In this document: piece after piece, positions 25,421 to 38,762 of the stretch
Layout of the letters: every line of letters begins with the position of its first letter
Position numbering within the stretch: the stretch's first letter is position 1
Origin: Malachius bipustulatus
Lineage: Eukaryota; Arthropoda; Insecta; Coleoptera; Melyridae
Reading direction: 5' to 3'
NCBI GenBank assembly: GCA_910589415.1
Contig: OU342637.1
Coordinates: 31,836,162 to 31,900,161 of the forward strand
Length of the DNA: 64,000 nt
The notes under the pieces: generated by a model
Seen by the model: only the letters and a program-made list of their open reading frames with translations
What the model was told of the DNA's origin: nothing
Database searches by the model: none
Program-made: the position numbers and the translations under genes

Positions 25421-26404
25421 AGGTTTTTGTTTGTGTCACGACTTGGAAAGAAGATTGTTCAAGTCAAAGCCGGTTCTTCCATGGCGTTATGACGTCTTTT
25501 ATGGAAGTCTGGGCGTCGTAACCTTTCGTTGGATACAAGTAATTGAGCGTTTTTTTTTTAATGTTGGGCTTCAGGCAAAATTAATAAATAAATTAAACAG
25601 TTCAATTTTTTTATGTTGTAAATGTTTCGCGTTTCCAGGAACGAAATGAGCGCTAACTGAAACGAAGATGAATTCGGGAGAGTTATTTAAGAGAAACAAG
25701 CCGTGGGCGTTTAATTAGGCTGAAATATTTCGTACGTCCCGGAATTTCCCGATCCAGACAAGCCGGGATATTTAACTTTATTTGCTAGACAATAAAAAGC
25801 TCCGAAATAATCGTCCCGGATATCTGAAATTGGTTCAGTCGCTATATACGTCTGGATTCCCATAATAATTGGGAGTTCTGATAATTAATAAGCTCAACTG
25901 AGTAATCAAAATTAATATTCGCATGCATGCGGGAAACGGGAACGACGGGAACGCCGGCTCGGAAACTTGTTCAACACATCGATATATCTTTGATAATTGC
26001 CGGAATTCTGGAGATTGAAGACATTCCATTATCAAAACGTTACAAGTCTAATGATCATCTTCCCATTAAAGCAATTTACTGTCTGTTCAGTTCTCGTGCC
26101 CCGGGATATTTTAGACTCCTCGGGGAACTTCTCGCTGCTTAATTTCTTAATAGTTGTCCTACTTAGCGCGCCGCGAACTCGAACTTAATTTCTTAAGAGC
26201 GCCACCGTGTGAAATTTTGCTTTAGACTCCTCTTATGCTAATGCATGAGACAATAACCATGTAACAGTATATTTTACGCGCTTATTTAACGTCTTTATTA
26301 TTGCTCGATAACAGTCAATCAAGCTTTTTTAATAAATATAACTCAAGACAAGCATGAATCGATGAATCACTTAATCACTTAATCAAATACATTCAATGAT
26401 CTAT
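25421..26404. other. No gene seen
   Basis: Short overlapping frames only (60-72 codons on both strands), with no domains. Confidence 0.5.
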
Positions 26405-26690
26405 GAGTAAAATCTAGACACTAGACCTACAGTGGGCTAGACGAAGGGATACGGAGATACGCTGAACCGTAAAAATTGGGACCATGGTGTGAATCAGTAC
26501 TTCACCCCGGGATCAGCGAAAGGGAGTCAGTTCCAACCTGTTCGTTGAAGTATATATTGAAGCGAAAGATGACCGAAAACAACTCCTATCTTTCTATAAA
26601 AAGCCTCTTTATCTTGTTTGTCTTCGGTTTCTTGCATTTATTTAAATATACGGTCATGCTTTTCATAATTTAGCGAAGCCGTATTTGTTT
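26405..26690 (+). repeat. Dispersed repeat B, copy 1
   Basis: Matches the reverse complement of 33617-33950 and, over part of its length, of 31120-31290. Shared words include ACAGTGGGCTAGACG, GGGATACGGAGATACGCTGA and CTTTATCTTGTTTGTCTTCG. No coding capacity. An unclassified dispersed repeat. Confidence 0.75.
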
Positions 26691-27479
26691 TATTGCAAAC
26701 AGACCTGCAGTTTAATGATAACTCACTAATTAATAACGCCCTTTGTCTAACTAACAACGCAATAATCACTTTAATAGCCCGTCAGCGTGTTATGAATCCC
26801 AATAGTAGCGAGTTATTGTCATTCACCTGGCATGCCCAAGGGATCTACCAGGACCTGGTTGTATAATCAATGGTGACACTGTTATATGCAGTTAAGGGCT
26901 TGCGTCTCGAAATACGGTTTGTTTATTTGACAGCTTTGTAACTGCACTAAATAAAGGTACACAAATTAGTTCTTGTTGACATTATGCCATCGTTAATTAA
27001 GTCAATAAAAGCGGATTTATCGTATGTGTTATTAGCTAAATTGCAGGAAGGATAATGACGTCCTGCCTTGTTGTTTCATAATGGTGTAATAACTTTGGTA
27101 GTAGTACGGTCCTGGTATCACCGGAAGAATACAAATAATCTTGAAAGAATTTTATTGGAGAATATAAGCGAGGTTTTGTGATAAAATAATTTTTTTTTGC
27201 AATATAACATCTATACCGTCACTGTCTTATCTTGTTACGAAATAACTGACACAGGTAGAGGTACGAGATAAAAGCGTACAAATCATACTAGCATCTTTCT
27301 ACCAACTTTTACGGATGATTCATTATAGGAAAATTACCCCTTGAGGATTTATGTAATATTTTTTCTACGAATGTTGAATTAAACGTTCATTATTCTGTTG
27401 ATTCCGGTTTAATAATGACACAGCTCAGCGGGTGATATTATGATGAAAGAAAAATCATCAGTCAGAGTCAATTTAAAAA
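26691..27479. other. No gene seen
   Basis: AT-rich DNA without supported features. Confidence 0.5.
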
Positions 27480-28800
27480 AAAGTGTTCGGAGAGAGATAC
27501 ACTTGTCCAATGGTAGCCCCGGTGGAGAAAAAAATTCGCGAGACTCCACTGCTTGTATGGGGTATGTATCCCCTTGTAGTGACTATTCAATTATAACACC
27601 CTATTCTAGTGTTCCAGTTCCAGTTCTAGTGCTCGGACAAGATTCAGGAGTTTCAATGGTTCTATAGATGGTAGGGGTTTTTCCGCTGGTTAGTAAAGAC
27701 CTAGGCAACAGGAATCTTCTTTTTCTTCTGTTGTACTGCATGGCACTCCACCAGAAGATGCGTTGAAGTTTGGTCCCCATCTTAAGCGTCTTAATCCTGA
27801 GAGGTCTTTCTTTCCAGAGGATTTTTCTTTAGGTTTCCTCTACTTTATTTTTTATTTTGCCTTTGAGAACATTTTTTCGTATTCCGTGAAAAACGTTTCG
27901 GCCCAATGGGCTACTCCTAGCTTCACTAAGTTGTCAACTCCTTCGTTGCCCTTCACACCTATATCACCTGCCACCCAAAGGAGAGCCCACGTCATTTTTT
28001 AACTGATGACGTATGAACTCCCCTCATGCCCGCTAAGTCCCTTCATATATGCACTCTCCTACAGCGTATGTTTCTTTTCAATAGAACTCAGTGCTATGAG
28101 AGTAGCTGGGCTATTCGTTGAGATCAAGTCCCAAGACTCCTGCAAGTGTTCCTTCGATGGTTTTTGGTCTTTTGATCAAAGCTAATTGAGACTCTAGCAC
28201 CGCTAGTAATATGTGTCTTCTCATTTTGTAGGTAGTGTTGTTCCTTCCTCCTAATGGATAATCTCTAGCTATTGTATGATAAGCCTTTTTGCGGCAATTT
28301 GCACCACTAGGCGTAGTAAGGTTTTGCCGCTGTGGGGCATGTTCTCATGGCTCATTTATGCATAAGCACGGAAGTCTCGTATTTTTGCAAGGGTGTTCCT
28401 CGCAGTCTTCTTCATGGTTCGATCTGCTCAAGTCACAACTCCCACATCCCTAGGTCTTTCCTGCTATGATTCTTTGTTGCTTTACACCATGAGGGCTCCA
28501 GAGGCTCATGACCTTTGTTGCCATACTCTTCTTCCACAAGAGCTTGTTTTCTTCCATATGAGCTTGTTGTCTAGTATAACTCCTAGATATTTAACCCCCC
28601 GCCTCCATTGAATGTCTACCACATCTAGGCCGATTGTTTTCAGTCGAAGATTTCTTTTCCTGGTGAATGCTATGACTGTGTACCCCACTGTCAAGGCACC
28701 ACCTTCTTATGATGGTAAGTCCTCTTTGTATTTTGTCACAGAGAGTTGATTCGAATTTTAAACTGGCTATTATGATTATGTAATCGGCATGGCATAATTG
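27480..28800 (-). pseudogene. Decayed jockey-like LINE (RT end, RNase H, 3' tail)
   Basis: Read leftward on the minus strand, broken frames follow the order of a jockey-type LINE. First comes an HADYIIIIA segment near 28790, a degenerate YADD-type RT motif. Then comes KYLGVILDNKL near 28580, the conserved block after the RT palm. A RNase H-like WALLWVAGDIGVKGNEGVDN follows near 27940-28000, where the family usually has W-V-P-G-H-x-G-x-x-G-N-E. Last is a CAAGGGGATACATACCCC-type 3' tail near 27560. Frameshifts and stops are frequent. The N-terminal ORF1, endonuclease and most of the RT are absent, so the copy is 5'-truncated. Confidence 0.65.
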
Positions 28801-31119
28801 AGGAGGCTTTCACGTCTTGTAATTATTTATTTTTTATACAACTTCTCATATACAGCATCCCTAATTAACATCCGCAAGAGTTTCGTGAAAAGATGCATGG
28901 GCTGTACTAATTAGGGTGAAACCTTCTCGAATTTATTTTTCACTATGTTCCATAATTACTGACGGTATATGGAGGAAAGTGAATTTAAAAAAAAATATGA
29001 ATTTTTTTCATAAAACAGCCCTCAGACTCCCTTCCCTTCGATAATAAAATACCGGCGGAGATAAAGCAGGAATTTTCAGCGAGAAGTTTATTATCTCCAT
29101 GTTTAATTTATTTGAAGACGGAATCGCTCCGATAATGGCTTCTGAAGCCCTCCAGAGTTTCTTTCTAATAAGTTATAACGTTTGTATTTATACAAGACCT
29201 CACTATAAATCTTGCAGGACTCTTATCGGCAGGAACAAGCGATCCCTTTTATTGTTTCCTTTCTTCGTCTTCTCTGCCTACACGGTCCGGATAAGTCTGG
29301 ACCAGCGGTTCGCAATTAGTATTCTCCTGAAAGGAAAATTTATATCGAAAATGCGAAATAAATTTCCCGTTCGCGAGATTGTCGAACGTTCCGTTTCGTT
29401 ATTTCGAATAAGCTGCTACAACAGAACTGGGGGGCGTTGATAATATGAAAGTTTCTAGTTGAAAGTTGTCTGATAATAATTCCCGAAAGTTTCCATTCCC
29501 AGGGACGGATGCGACGATGTTGGAATCGACTTTTCAATTTTGGAGATTGTTTTCTTGATGATAATTTCAGCCGTGTAGATTTCCATCACAACTTTTTCTG
29601 ATCAATTTTTTTGCCGCCATTATGGAGAAGTTTTACTTATCTCAATATTTTAGAAGAAATGCACAAGCTGGGAATTCATATCGTCATACGAGCGGTATCA
29701 ATCTTTTGCTTTGTAGATTTTATACTCACATATATATAAATGTGGGTAGTTTCTAGACGCCATTTCGCTCGACAGTGTATATTTCACGTATAAGATATGG
29801 ACGTTTATTGTAGCTATCATTCTTTCTTTATTTTATACAGAGCACTTCACACACAGAATGGTCCTGTGCATATTATAGATTTTGCAAAGCAAATCCTCGA
29901 TATGGTTATGTAAATCGGCCAGCCTTGCAGGTGTATCATCTTTTATTGGGGATTATTTAAATTTTTCTTTTGCCCGTTGTGCTCTTTTAAAAGCTCCCGC
30001 GGGAAAATATGCGAGCTGAAAGGACCAGAGGCAAGCGAGTTATTAAGTGTATACTAAATTTTAGTCCCCATATCTACAGGGTGGCTGATTTGTTTGTCCT
30101 CAACCATTGCCCGTCTGTTTTATGAGTTGTTTCAATGAGCAGCTCACTCAAGTGCTCAAGTGAAATGAACTTGAACTTTTGTGGTTTATGGTGAAATCTG
30201 CCGCAGTTTCATTCCTTCCTCCTACCTGTTGAGAGAGGTAAAAAATAAATAAATAAATATCTTATGGCTGTGGTAAAGCCATAAGAAGTGTCAGAAGTTT
30301 TCAAGTAGCCTCAAGGGCCTCAAATGTTGAGAGAGGTGAATGCCCATAACAACTCTACCCAGTTGTTCATAGAAGTCCTCATTCCTCTGAAAATAGGTTG
30401 ATGGGAGTACATGGTGGAAGAAGGGTTCAAGATTTATCTATGAAGTGACCCGAGTCTCCTCGCGAGTCTCTTATTTGGGATTCTGTAGATCTGAAATGTG
30501 GCTGCAGCATGTTGGTTAGATATTTGACCCAAGGAGAACATGTCGGAGAACCAATGGCACTGATAATGAGACAAAGAGACACGTTTGTGCATCTTTGGTA
30601 GTCCATAAAATCTTGATATGTTTGTATTGATCGAGAATGTGAATTAAATTAAGTACGGGCAGGGGGGGGTCCTACATATTTAGTGCATGGGCACTGAAAA
30701 CATAAACCGTCGAGGATTCATTTGATATCACGTAACAGAACGAGGAGGAAATACAGTTGCCGTTCTCATGTTTCTGAATATAAGAAGCGAGGTGAAGTAA
30801 ACACGTAGGTAATCCTGATATATTTTGAGATGACGTTTCGTTCATTTACTTTGAAAGCTTACCAGCACCAGCTTCGAAATAATCCCTTTAGAGCGACCTA
30901 AAAGCGTTGTGTTGTAGCATCCCATTACATACTGCGTGCTTGTAGCAACGAGAGAGATTATTATACAGGAATTATATTACTCATTCAAACGTCTGTCCGT
31001 TTGACAAAGAGAAACTTGTTCCAACTGCGAGGAGATTATAAAAAGAAATTTTTCTTGTACCTGGAAAACGGGAACAGTTACACAACTGGTTAGTGAACGA
31101 ATTCCCTTTCATCGGGGTG
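28801..31119. other. No gene seen; possible ACAGGGTG terminus near 30072
   Basis: Contains a 113-codon plus-strand frame at 29099-29440 with no recognisable domain and no splice support. TACAGGGTGGCTG near 30072 resembles the terminus of the repeat elements at 5774 and 38757. A slightly structured stretch at 30240-30560 may be transposon-derived, but I cannot classify it. Confidence 0.45.
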
Positions 31120-31290
31120 ACGGTCTTCTTCACACCATTGGCCCAATTATTCAGCGTATCTCCCCGTATCCCTCCGTCTAGCCCACTGTAGATACTGACT
31201 TGGTGGATTAGATTTGCAAAACAAAATCTACGAACGGTATTTTGGACGAGTATTGATCGTCCGTAATGCAGTCTTGATTTTCATCCAGCC
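31120..31290 (-). repeat. Dispersed repeat B, copy 2 (partial)
   Basis: Parallels 33785-33950: CATTGGCCCAATTATT, CAGCGTATCTCC, CCCTCCGTCTAG and GACGAGTATTGATCG occur in the same order. The half that matches the KTCTTCGGTTT region of the other copies is missing. Confidence 0.7.
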
Positions 31291-33616
31291 TAACCAACTC
31301 TGACCACTATCTTTTGCAATCTTGGCCCTCTTGAAAGAGGTCAACTCTTCGACAACCAAAAGTCTACAAATAACGAGTCAAGAGCACTGACGCCCTTACA
31401 CCAACGCTTTCGAGACGCCAATAAGTTTTCGATAGTGGAGTTTTTCACGTCTATTGAGGAACGTTTTGTATGATCACTGCAGAAACGTTTACCTACATGA
31501 ATGGTTCAAGATTTGGTTCAGTTCTGCCGAGCCTGTCAACTGACAGATCAACTGAGTGATGTTTTCAAATTTTATGATGACATCTCTCCAAGGCGTCGCT
31601 GGAGTTGAAGGAGATTGACGTAACACACGTATTGTATTTCTTTTCTCACAAAATATCAAGAAAACCGTTATCGAGTCGAATGCCTGATACAGACAGATTC
31701 TTTAGGGCACGGCGAGTCTCTATCCATACTATCATAAGTCGTTCTTTAGGACCGAATTTCCTGATTATTCAAAGCGAGGCATCTTTTTCGGAGCTAATGA
31801 AATCTAGACTATCGGCGCTAAATCCGGGGGTCTCGTTCCTCATTGAAAACGGATCCTGGTGTGACCCGATAAATTTGTAAAGCATTGAAAAAGATCCCCG
31901 TCCTCATTTCTCGCGACAGCTGCCGTTTCTTTATGTCGGAATCCTGATAAAAGTGTCGTTAAACGAGATCGACGAGCGTCCATTTGAATAAGAACGGAGC
32001 TCTCCGGGCGATATTCACTCTGTGTATTCTTTTTATCCGCTCCCTAAGAAACTGCGGAGGCTTCCCGAATAGCGCCGCTAACGCGGGTTTTAACAATTCT
32101 CGGTGTAGTCTTTAGCTCTGAAATGGAATATAAAAGAAGTTAGATATTTCTGTTATAGCATCAGCGAGACTCACTCTTTTATATTTTTGCCGCACTTTTT
32201 AGGAGAGACGTTATTTCCTCCATTCAGTCGTCACTTTATTGGTTCGGGGAATACTTTTCACTTTATCTGTCTGTACGTGCTTAGATAACCCACGGAAGTG
32301 GAGTAATTGTAAACTGGCCTGACTGACCGGTTGATAAATAAATTCTCTTGCAGCTTTTCTTCGCCTCTCGGTCCAATTGCAAGAGTGGCCAGTAGACAAC
32401 CCAACTAACATCCGATGAAATTCAGACTTTAAATATTACAAGTGAAAAAACGGGACAACCCTCTCTTTATGAGCACAGTGAAATTGTCCCAAAGAAGATA
32501 TTTACAAATAATTAGCTAATGGAATAATTACACGATCCAGAACGGCACGGTAATAAGCTTATCGCAAACAACGTACCTACCTACGTAATTACTCTTTGTG
32601 TAAAGTCAGAGGGTCAGACTACTGATAAGGGAGTTAATGTGTGTCGGTTGTGTCGCAGGGAAACCCACACTAATCCCTGGCAAAGAACTTGAAGCTTTGC
32701 CAGGACCGGACAGGCCAATAAATATTAACTTTGTAAGTGTGTTTACCTCATCGCAGCGCCACCGAGGAAGCTCTTTGTGGGGACGTACGTACCCGATGCC
32801 TGTGACCGAGATAGGAACTTTCCAGACTGGATAGCGTGAGGTTGGGGTTGCCCTTTCCTGGGGTGTCTCTGGATCTGGAAGTCGCTTTTGTTACTTGAAA
32901 CGGCTTCCATAGAGAGGAAGGGGCTTTGTCTGACCTTAAAACTGCGCGCAAACAGATATTTAGATCGTTTTTCCTTTCATTGAGAGAGTTGTTCCCAAAA
33001 AAAAAAATCCAAAATTTTTCTGCTTTTGAGGTTACTTTTCCGAAATCAAAACGTTTTAACGAGAAAAAAATTTCTTATAATAGTTACAATCAATTGGTCC
33101 TAATTATTAAGACAGTTGCTTTCATCCTTTCAAACGAAATCCCTTTACTGCGGTTACGAGAGAACTTCATACCAGAAAATAAGGATGAAGTTTCCCAGCC
33201 GCCAGCAGGACAAACTCCCGTCCCGTCCAACAATTTGCTTAGTTTTAGTGGGTGATTGATGGCAATTTTCGCAATTATATCGCAGACGCACACAGTCATC
33301 TGGTGTGAATCGTGCAGCGTCAGGACGTAGGAATTATGGTCCAATTTATGAGGGCAGTCCGGCAGTAAATTAGGAGATTCTGCGTAATGTTCCCTGCGCC
33401 GCCCGCGCAGGTGTTTTCTTGTCTGGGAGGGCTTCTCCACGCTCTCACACATCTCATTCTCTTACGCCGACCGCAGAAACAACGGCACGATGCCAAAGAT
33501 TGATTACGCCAAACCGATGATTTATTCAAGCGAACCTGTGCACGTCTGTACTTTGTTTATCTGTTAATTAAATAACTAAGGGACGTAATTTTTTCTGAAC
33601 TCCTTACAATCTTTGT
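31291..33616. other. No firm gene; one candidate micro-exon
   Basis: Several overlapping frames of 62-120 codons on both strands at 32200-33530 have no recognised domain. The only splice-bounded candidate is at 32659-32732. Confidence 0.45.
32659..32732 (+). other. Candidate 74-bp coding micro-exon
   Basis: Preceded by TGTGTCGCAG (acceptor AG) and followed by GTAAGTGTG, a strong donor. The frame reads GKPTLIPGKELEALPGPDRP and continues for a few residues to the donor. Length is not a multiple of three and the polypyrimidine tract is weak. The protein is not recognised and no partner exon was found. Confidence 0.2.
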
Positions 33617-33950
33617 GTTTTCATTATGAATAGGATTACAAATAAGGCTACGCTGGATATGAAAAGCACGGCCGTAAATTTAAATAAATGCAACAAAACC
33701 GAAGACAAACAAGATAAAGAAGTCATTTTACTTTATTATCAGAATGATATTAGAGGTTTTCGGTCATCATCATCTTCAAGTACTGATTAAAACCATTGGC
33801 TCAATTATTCCGGTTCAGCGTATCTCCGTATCCCTCCGTCTAGTCCACTGTAAGTACTGACTAGTGGATTAGATTTGCAGAACAAAATCTACAAGCGATG
33901 TTATGGACGAGTATTGATCGCCCGTAATGCGGTTTCGATTTTCCTGGGGA
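33617..33950 (-). repeat. Dispersed repeat B, copy 3 (longest)
   Basis: Its reverse complement aligns with 26405-26690, and its right half aligns directly with 31120-31290. It is the only copy that contains both halves, so it best represents the family. No coding frame or clear terminal inverted repeat. Confidence 0.75.
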
Positions 33951-36900
33951 CTGTTAAACTGATACCCTGGTGGGGAATCTCACGCAGCACTTGTGTAAAA
34001 TCTCCTCTAGTAGATTTCATGAGAGCGAACCGCTCCTCGCATGCTAATTAAATAAAAATCGTTTATAATTTCAAATAGGCGATCCTAAATTGTCAGCGCT
34101 TGCATTAAATGATATTTTTAATTTGAATAACCGAAATACCAGCAGCAAATCCGGTCATATTTGTTCCTGATTGACCGCCTAATCGGAAAATCTACTCCAC
34201 CAATTTATTAGTACCTAAATCTTAACCAGGAGATTCAGTATTTCCACAATTTATATCGACATTTTTACGCCCCGTATTAAACATGTAAGGAAATTTGACA
34301 GCAACAATACTATCCAGATCTCACGCGATTATTCGAAACAATCGCTGAAACTGCATCGATACTCGACACCAAAAGAAAGTATCGTTTTAAATGACCGATT
34401 GAAGTATGTTTATCAACAATTTATTAAGCTAATATGGCACAAAGTAATCTCTATTTAGGGCGCTAATACAAAAGGGTATTTGCAAATTAGGTTACGCCCA
34501 AATGCGAATTTAGGGCTGCCATTTGACTTGGATTTTTTAAAGGGTAAGCCCGGGGGTAAACTTAGATTCTAATCTATATTCATGAGTTTGTAGCGTAACA
34601 TTTGTTCCAACTCTTTTATGGGGGGATGTTTCCCTGCATCAACAAATTTTAAGCAAATGAGAAGTTGGAGGAAATTGGTTTCGTAAATCTGATTAATTAT
34701 ACAAAGCGTTATTTTTTTAATATTCATGGCCGAGGATTATCGGAAATTGGAAGAATTATTATTCAAAAAACCACCGCTTGATCAGAGGAATAAATTTCTG
34801 CGCCAATTTCCTAATATTTAATTAATATTAGTCGAAATAAATCCTCGAAACGAACTACTAAGAATTAATAATAATCTAACTCGAATGGGAATATTATTAT
34901 TAAGCGATTAATCCATATGCGCCTCTCAATGGCACCGTATCTAGACGGCTTCTAGTTTACTAACAACTGGATGTTGTTTATTTTGTACACAATCAAAATT
35001 ACGTTTATGAGATGAGGAAGTTCTACACGAACTTTATTACAACCCTTAATGAAACGTTAATTAATTTTTATTGATTGATTTACAAAGTTCTATTGATTAC
35101 CATTTTATGTAAAGGGGTGCGAGAAGTATTTTGCCGCTCCAATCAACCCGCGGTGTTTATTTCCAGCACCGTCAGGCTACGAATTGAGATTCAATAAAGA
35201 GGGTCGGCTCACAGCATCACCACCAATGCACACCTACTAAGGTTTGACCGACCGGGCGTAGATTAAGGGAATGTCACCGGCTCCCCAAATTAAATTGGCC
35301 CTTGTGGTAATAAATTTCTTATATTTATAAATTTATTTCTATTGTCACGGAATTCCCTTACTACTATTAACTGCTTCCATAAAGCACTGTCTTTAATAAC
35401 ACTCTCGCTTGTATAGACTCTTAGTATTTTTCTGGAGAGGGCTTCCAGAATTGACTAACTCCCGAATGTTTCTCCAAAGTTCCGAATGTTTCATTTCTGG
35501 AACATTCCAAAAAGTAGCTTCTAGACATCCTGATAGGTCTTCCTGAAAGTCTCTTTTATGACCGAGAATTTTCCCCTAAATGCACTGTCATCACTAAACA
35601 TCGGCCCTCGATATAGGAACAGTATTTTTGGTAGGTTTATTGGTAGGTATCAAAATGCAAGTGTGATGAGAAAAGGCGAGGAAGCTGTAAATTCCTTTCC
35701 TCTCTGGAAGGAGAATGGTAAATCAAAGTTGGCGCCCGAGAAATTAATATCATCAGCTCAATAGATTTTTGTGTAATCAATGACGTGATAACAAGAAGAC
35801 TCAATTAGAAGAATAAAGCCGTCCCCTCCCCTCCCCTTCCGAAGAGTGGACATCGAGAGCCGTCAAGTTGTAGGTTTGACGAATTGCGAAAAAAAATCGA
35901 TTTTCAATTAAAACGACCCCAATTCCAATCTTCTAATATTCCGCGATTACACAGACCTAATGCGACCAAAGTATCCGAAATTGGGTTAAATATTTCAATG
36001 GTTGATGTTTACTCTCGTCGGGAATTCGGTTTCAACGGCATTTTCAATTAACTTCAGAACGCGGGGCGTTTTCGATTTAATACAAGTTACTTCTGACGGC
36101 CGTATATTCTCATTCTCGCCGAGGAGAGATTTCTTTTTATGTACCTGTTTTATTTACTTTTCCATTTCGCGGAGATTTACTAGACGTGTGATGGAATTCC
36201 ACCAAGGATTCGCCTTTTTCCGTCGGGTTCATTGTTTTTTGTCCCGGGGCCTAGCAGTGCCCCGGATTTTTGTTTTCTATTTTCCCCGTTCCGGAGGATG
36301 TCCTTCCTTAGTTTTTTTCCCAGTGTCAGTTAACTTTATTAAGTTTGGCGGAGTGTAAAGGAGAAACAAAGGAAAAAAAATAAAGTAGCAGACTGAAAAA
36401 TATCTAATAAAAATAGTAGATATAGGAAGGTACGTGCTACTGAAACAAAACACTTTTTAGCAAGTGGCTAAGATGTCTGGGAAAGCTATTGTTCCTCCTC
36501 AGATAAGTCTCCTAGAAGTTCTTATTAACTACGAATGTAATTAGGCCATTAATTGTCAGAAGTAGCGACTTCGAGCTAGATACGGTGCCATTGAGAGGCA
36601 GAAATTCATAAAAATAGTCCCTTCTTCTGATGAGGGGTTCCTCCTTATACGGGAATAATCTGCAAAACTTTCTAATATAGCGCACATTTTGCGAATTTTC
36701 AATAAGAAGTGTAAATATTGTTCAAGTTGAAAGAGAATTCAGTCACCCCGATCAAAAATCGAGTTAATTAAGACAAATAAGGGCCCCAGAATTCCGTGAA
36801 GCTGTTGCGCAGCGTCAAAAGAGTTTCTAAAAATGAATTGTTACGCGAAATAAACGAGAAGCTCCGGACGAGGCGCCTCTGGTCGGGCATTCAAAGAGTA

Positions 36901-37514
36901 CAATGTCGGGAGTTCTATAATAGCTGACAACACTAAGTGAAATATTTTCACGGGAGTTGGAGTTCGTTTTCGTTTGAAACAAAATCCCGAAACCGAGCGA
37001 GGAAGACCGTTTCGGAACTTCCATCACCTAAAACTTTATAGGAGCGTCGGTGCTCTCGTTTCGTTTTATATACTTTTAACCGCTAAGTGGCTTGCAAAAA
37101 TTCAAAAGTTAGTTAAATAAACTGCCGTTATCAAAGCCCGGTAGGGCTAGTGCTGGTGCTTGTGCTACGATTACCAGTTAGTTGGTTGGTACGAGTTCTG
37201 GACTAGATTAGCAATATGGCTTTACATTTCATAGAAAGTCATGAAACTCGCTTCAGTTTATCCAGACGTTTTGCTGGTTCGTATTAATCGCGCTTCGTTT
37301 TACTCAAAAGACGATCTCGTTCGTGGTAAGATGACAGTGACATTTATTTTATCCTGAGCCTAATATGTGACGGTTACCTAAATTACCCTCAGAAACTTCG
37401 TTAGGTTCAAGTTGTCAATAAAAATGACATTTACCGCTTGATATAAAACCGGGTGAATTACGATTTAATCTGTCTAAAGATTGTCCAGCGAGTGTTGTCC
37501 GGTGAGATGCCACA
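33951..37514. other. No gene seen; one exact inverted 24-bp pair
   Basis: The 118-codon plus-strand frame at 36002-36358 is rich in Phe and Arg, lacks a recognised domain and is probably chance. A 24-bp sequence at 34921-34944 recurs exactly, inverted, at 36576-36599. Otherwise AT-rich and featureless. Confidence 0.5.
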
Positions 37515-37524
37515 CTGATCCTGA

Positions 37525-38575
37525 CTGGCAATATACTGTACTTTCTCCAAAACTTTTTAAGAAACAGGTCCTTCAGAGTAAGAGCCAACAATGAAACCTC
37601 CTCGGTATTTGCTTAGAACATTGGAGTTCCACAAGGTTCCTACACTCCCTACACTCTTTAATTTAGCATTAATGACATTTGTACAACGATACGTCCTCCA
37701 GTTAAATATGCACTGTACGCTGACGACCTGATCATCTACTGTCATGGCAAAAACACAAGCGCAACATCCAGCCTAATCCAAGAGGCAGTAAATCAACTTA
37801 GTCTCTGGGCGTCCAAATCTGGTTTCCGTTTCTCCACCACGAAATCCAAAGTAATAAAGTTTAGTCTAAATTTCAATCCGTCGACTCCAAGGATACTCCT
37901 CAACGGAAAAAACATGCCATCGCAAATCAGCTCAAAATTCTCGGATTGACTTTCGACAAGAGATTGAACTGGAAGCAGCACATTGCAGATATCAAAACCA
38001 ACTGTCTCAAAAAACTTAACATACTCAAAATCTTATCGCACAACCAATGGGGAGCCGATGAGGATGTCTTGCTGAGGCTGTATCGTACTCTTATCCGGTC
38101 CAAGATAGACTACGACAGTATATATATATGTATGTCTGCTTCGGAATTCACCCTAAAAAGCCTAAACTCGATTCACAACACCGTTCTAAGAATGTGTCTC
38201 GGAGTTTTCAGATCCAGCCCAAGTGAGAGCGTCTACTGTGAAGCTAACGAACCCCCTCTCAAGCTGAGATGTCAACAACTCCTATTAAGTTACTTTGCAA
38301 GGATATCAGCGAACCCCCAGAACCCAGCATACTCGCTTTTGACTTCAATGGGACCTCAACCTGATCCTCCTCCTAAGATTCTATCCATTCCACAAATTCT
38401 CCACGCACACCTGACCTCGTTGACAGACCTGAATGTTGCTCTCCTATATATCTACATGCCATCTTCCGACATTCACCACACCCCGCCTTGGGAAAAAAAC
38501 TCTCCAAAACCTCAACACGTCGCTCAGCTGCCATCCCAAACACGATCCCCGAAAGAGCTTCTAAGAAAATAATTC
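37525..38575 (+). pseudogene. Reverse transcriptase fragment of the I-group LINE
   Basis: Conserved RT blocks appear in order across frames: a FLRNRSF segment near 37545, GVPQGS at 37623-37640, YADDLIIYCHG from 37716, then GLTFDKRLNWKQHI from about 37940 and DYDSIYICMSAS near 38110. GVPQGS and YADD are the active-site surroundings of LINE reverse transcriptases. The longest clean frame is 37946-38572 (208 codons). At least two frame changes upstream of it, and a TA-microsatellite frameshift near 38125, disable the protein. Spliced or functional use is not indicated. Confidence 0.85.
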
Positions 38576-38762
38576 CTGAATATAATCAACACCTCCAATT
38601 TCGATAAAATTTTATACACTGATGCGTCGAGGCGCGGTTGTTACTCTCGACAACATCGTCGCCACCATGTCTCTACCATCTTCTGCTAGTGTGAATACAG
38701 GGGAACTATTCGGAATCCTTCAAGCCATCAAGTCTATTAATAAAGAATCTAATAATACAGGG

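Noticed and set aside
36002..36358. 118-codon plus-strand frame rich in Phe and Arg
   Set aside because: Composition is unlike a folded protein, no domain is recognised, and the region shows no splice signals.
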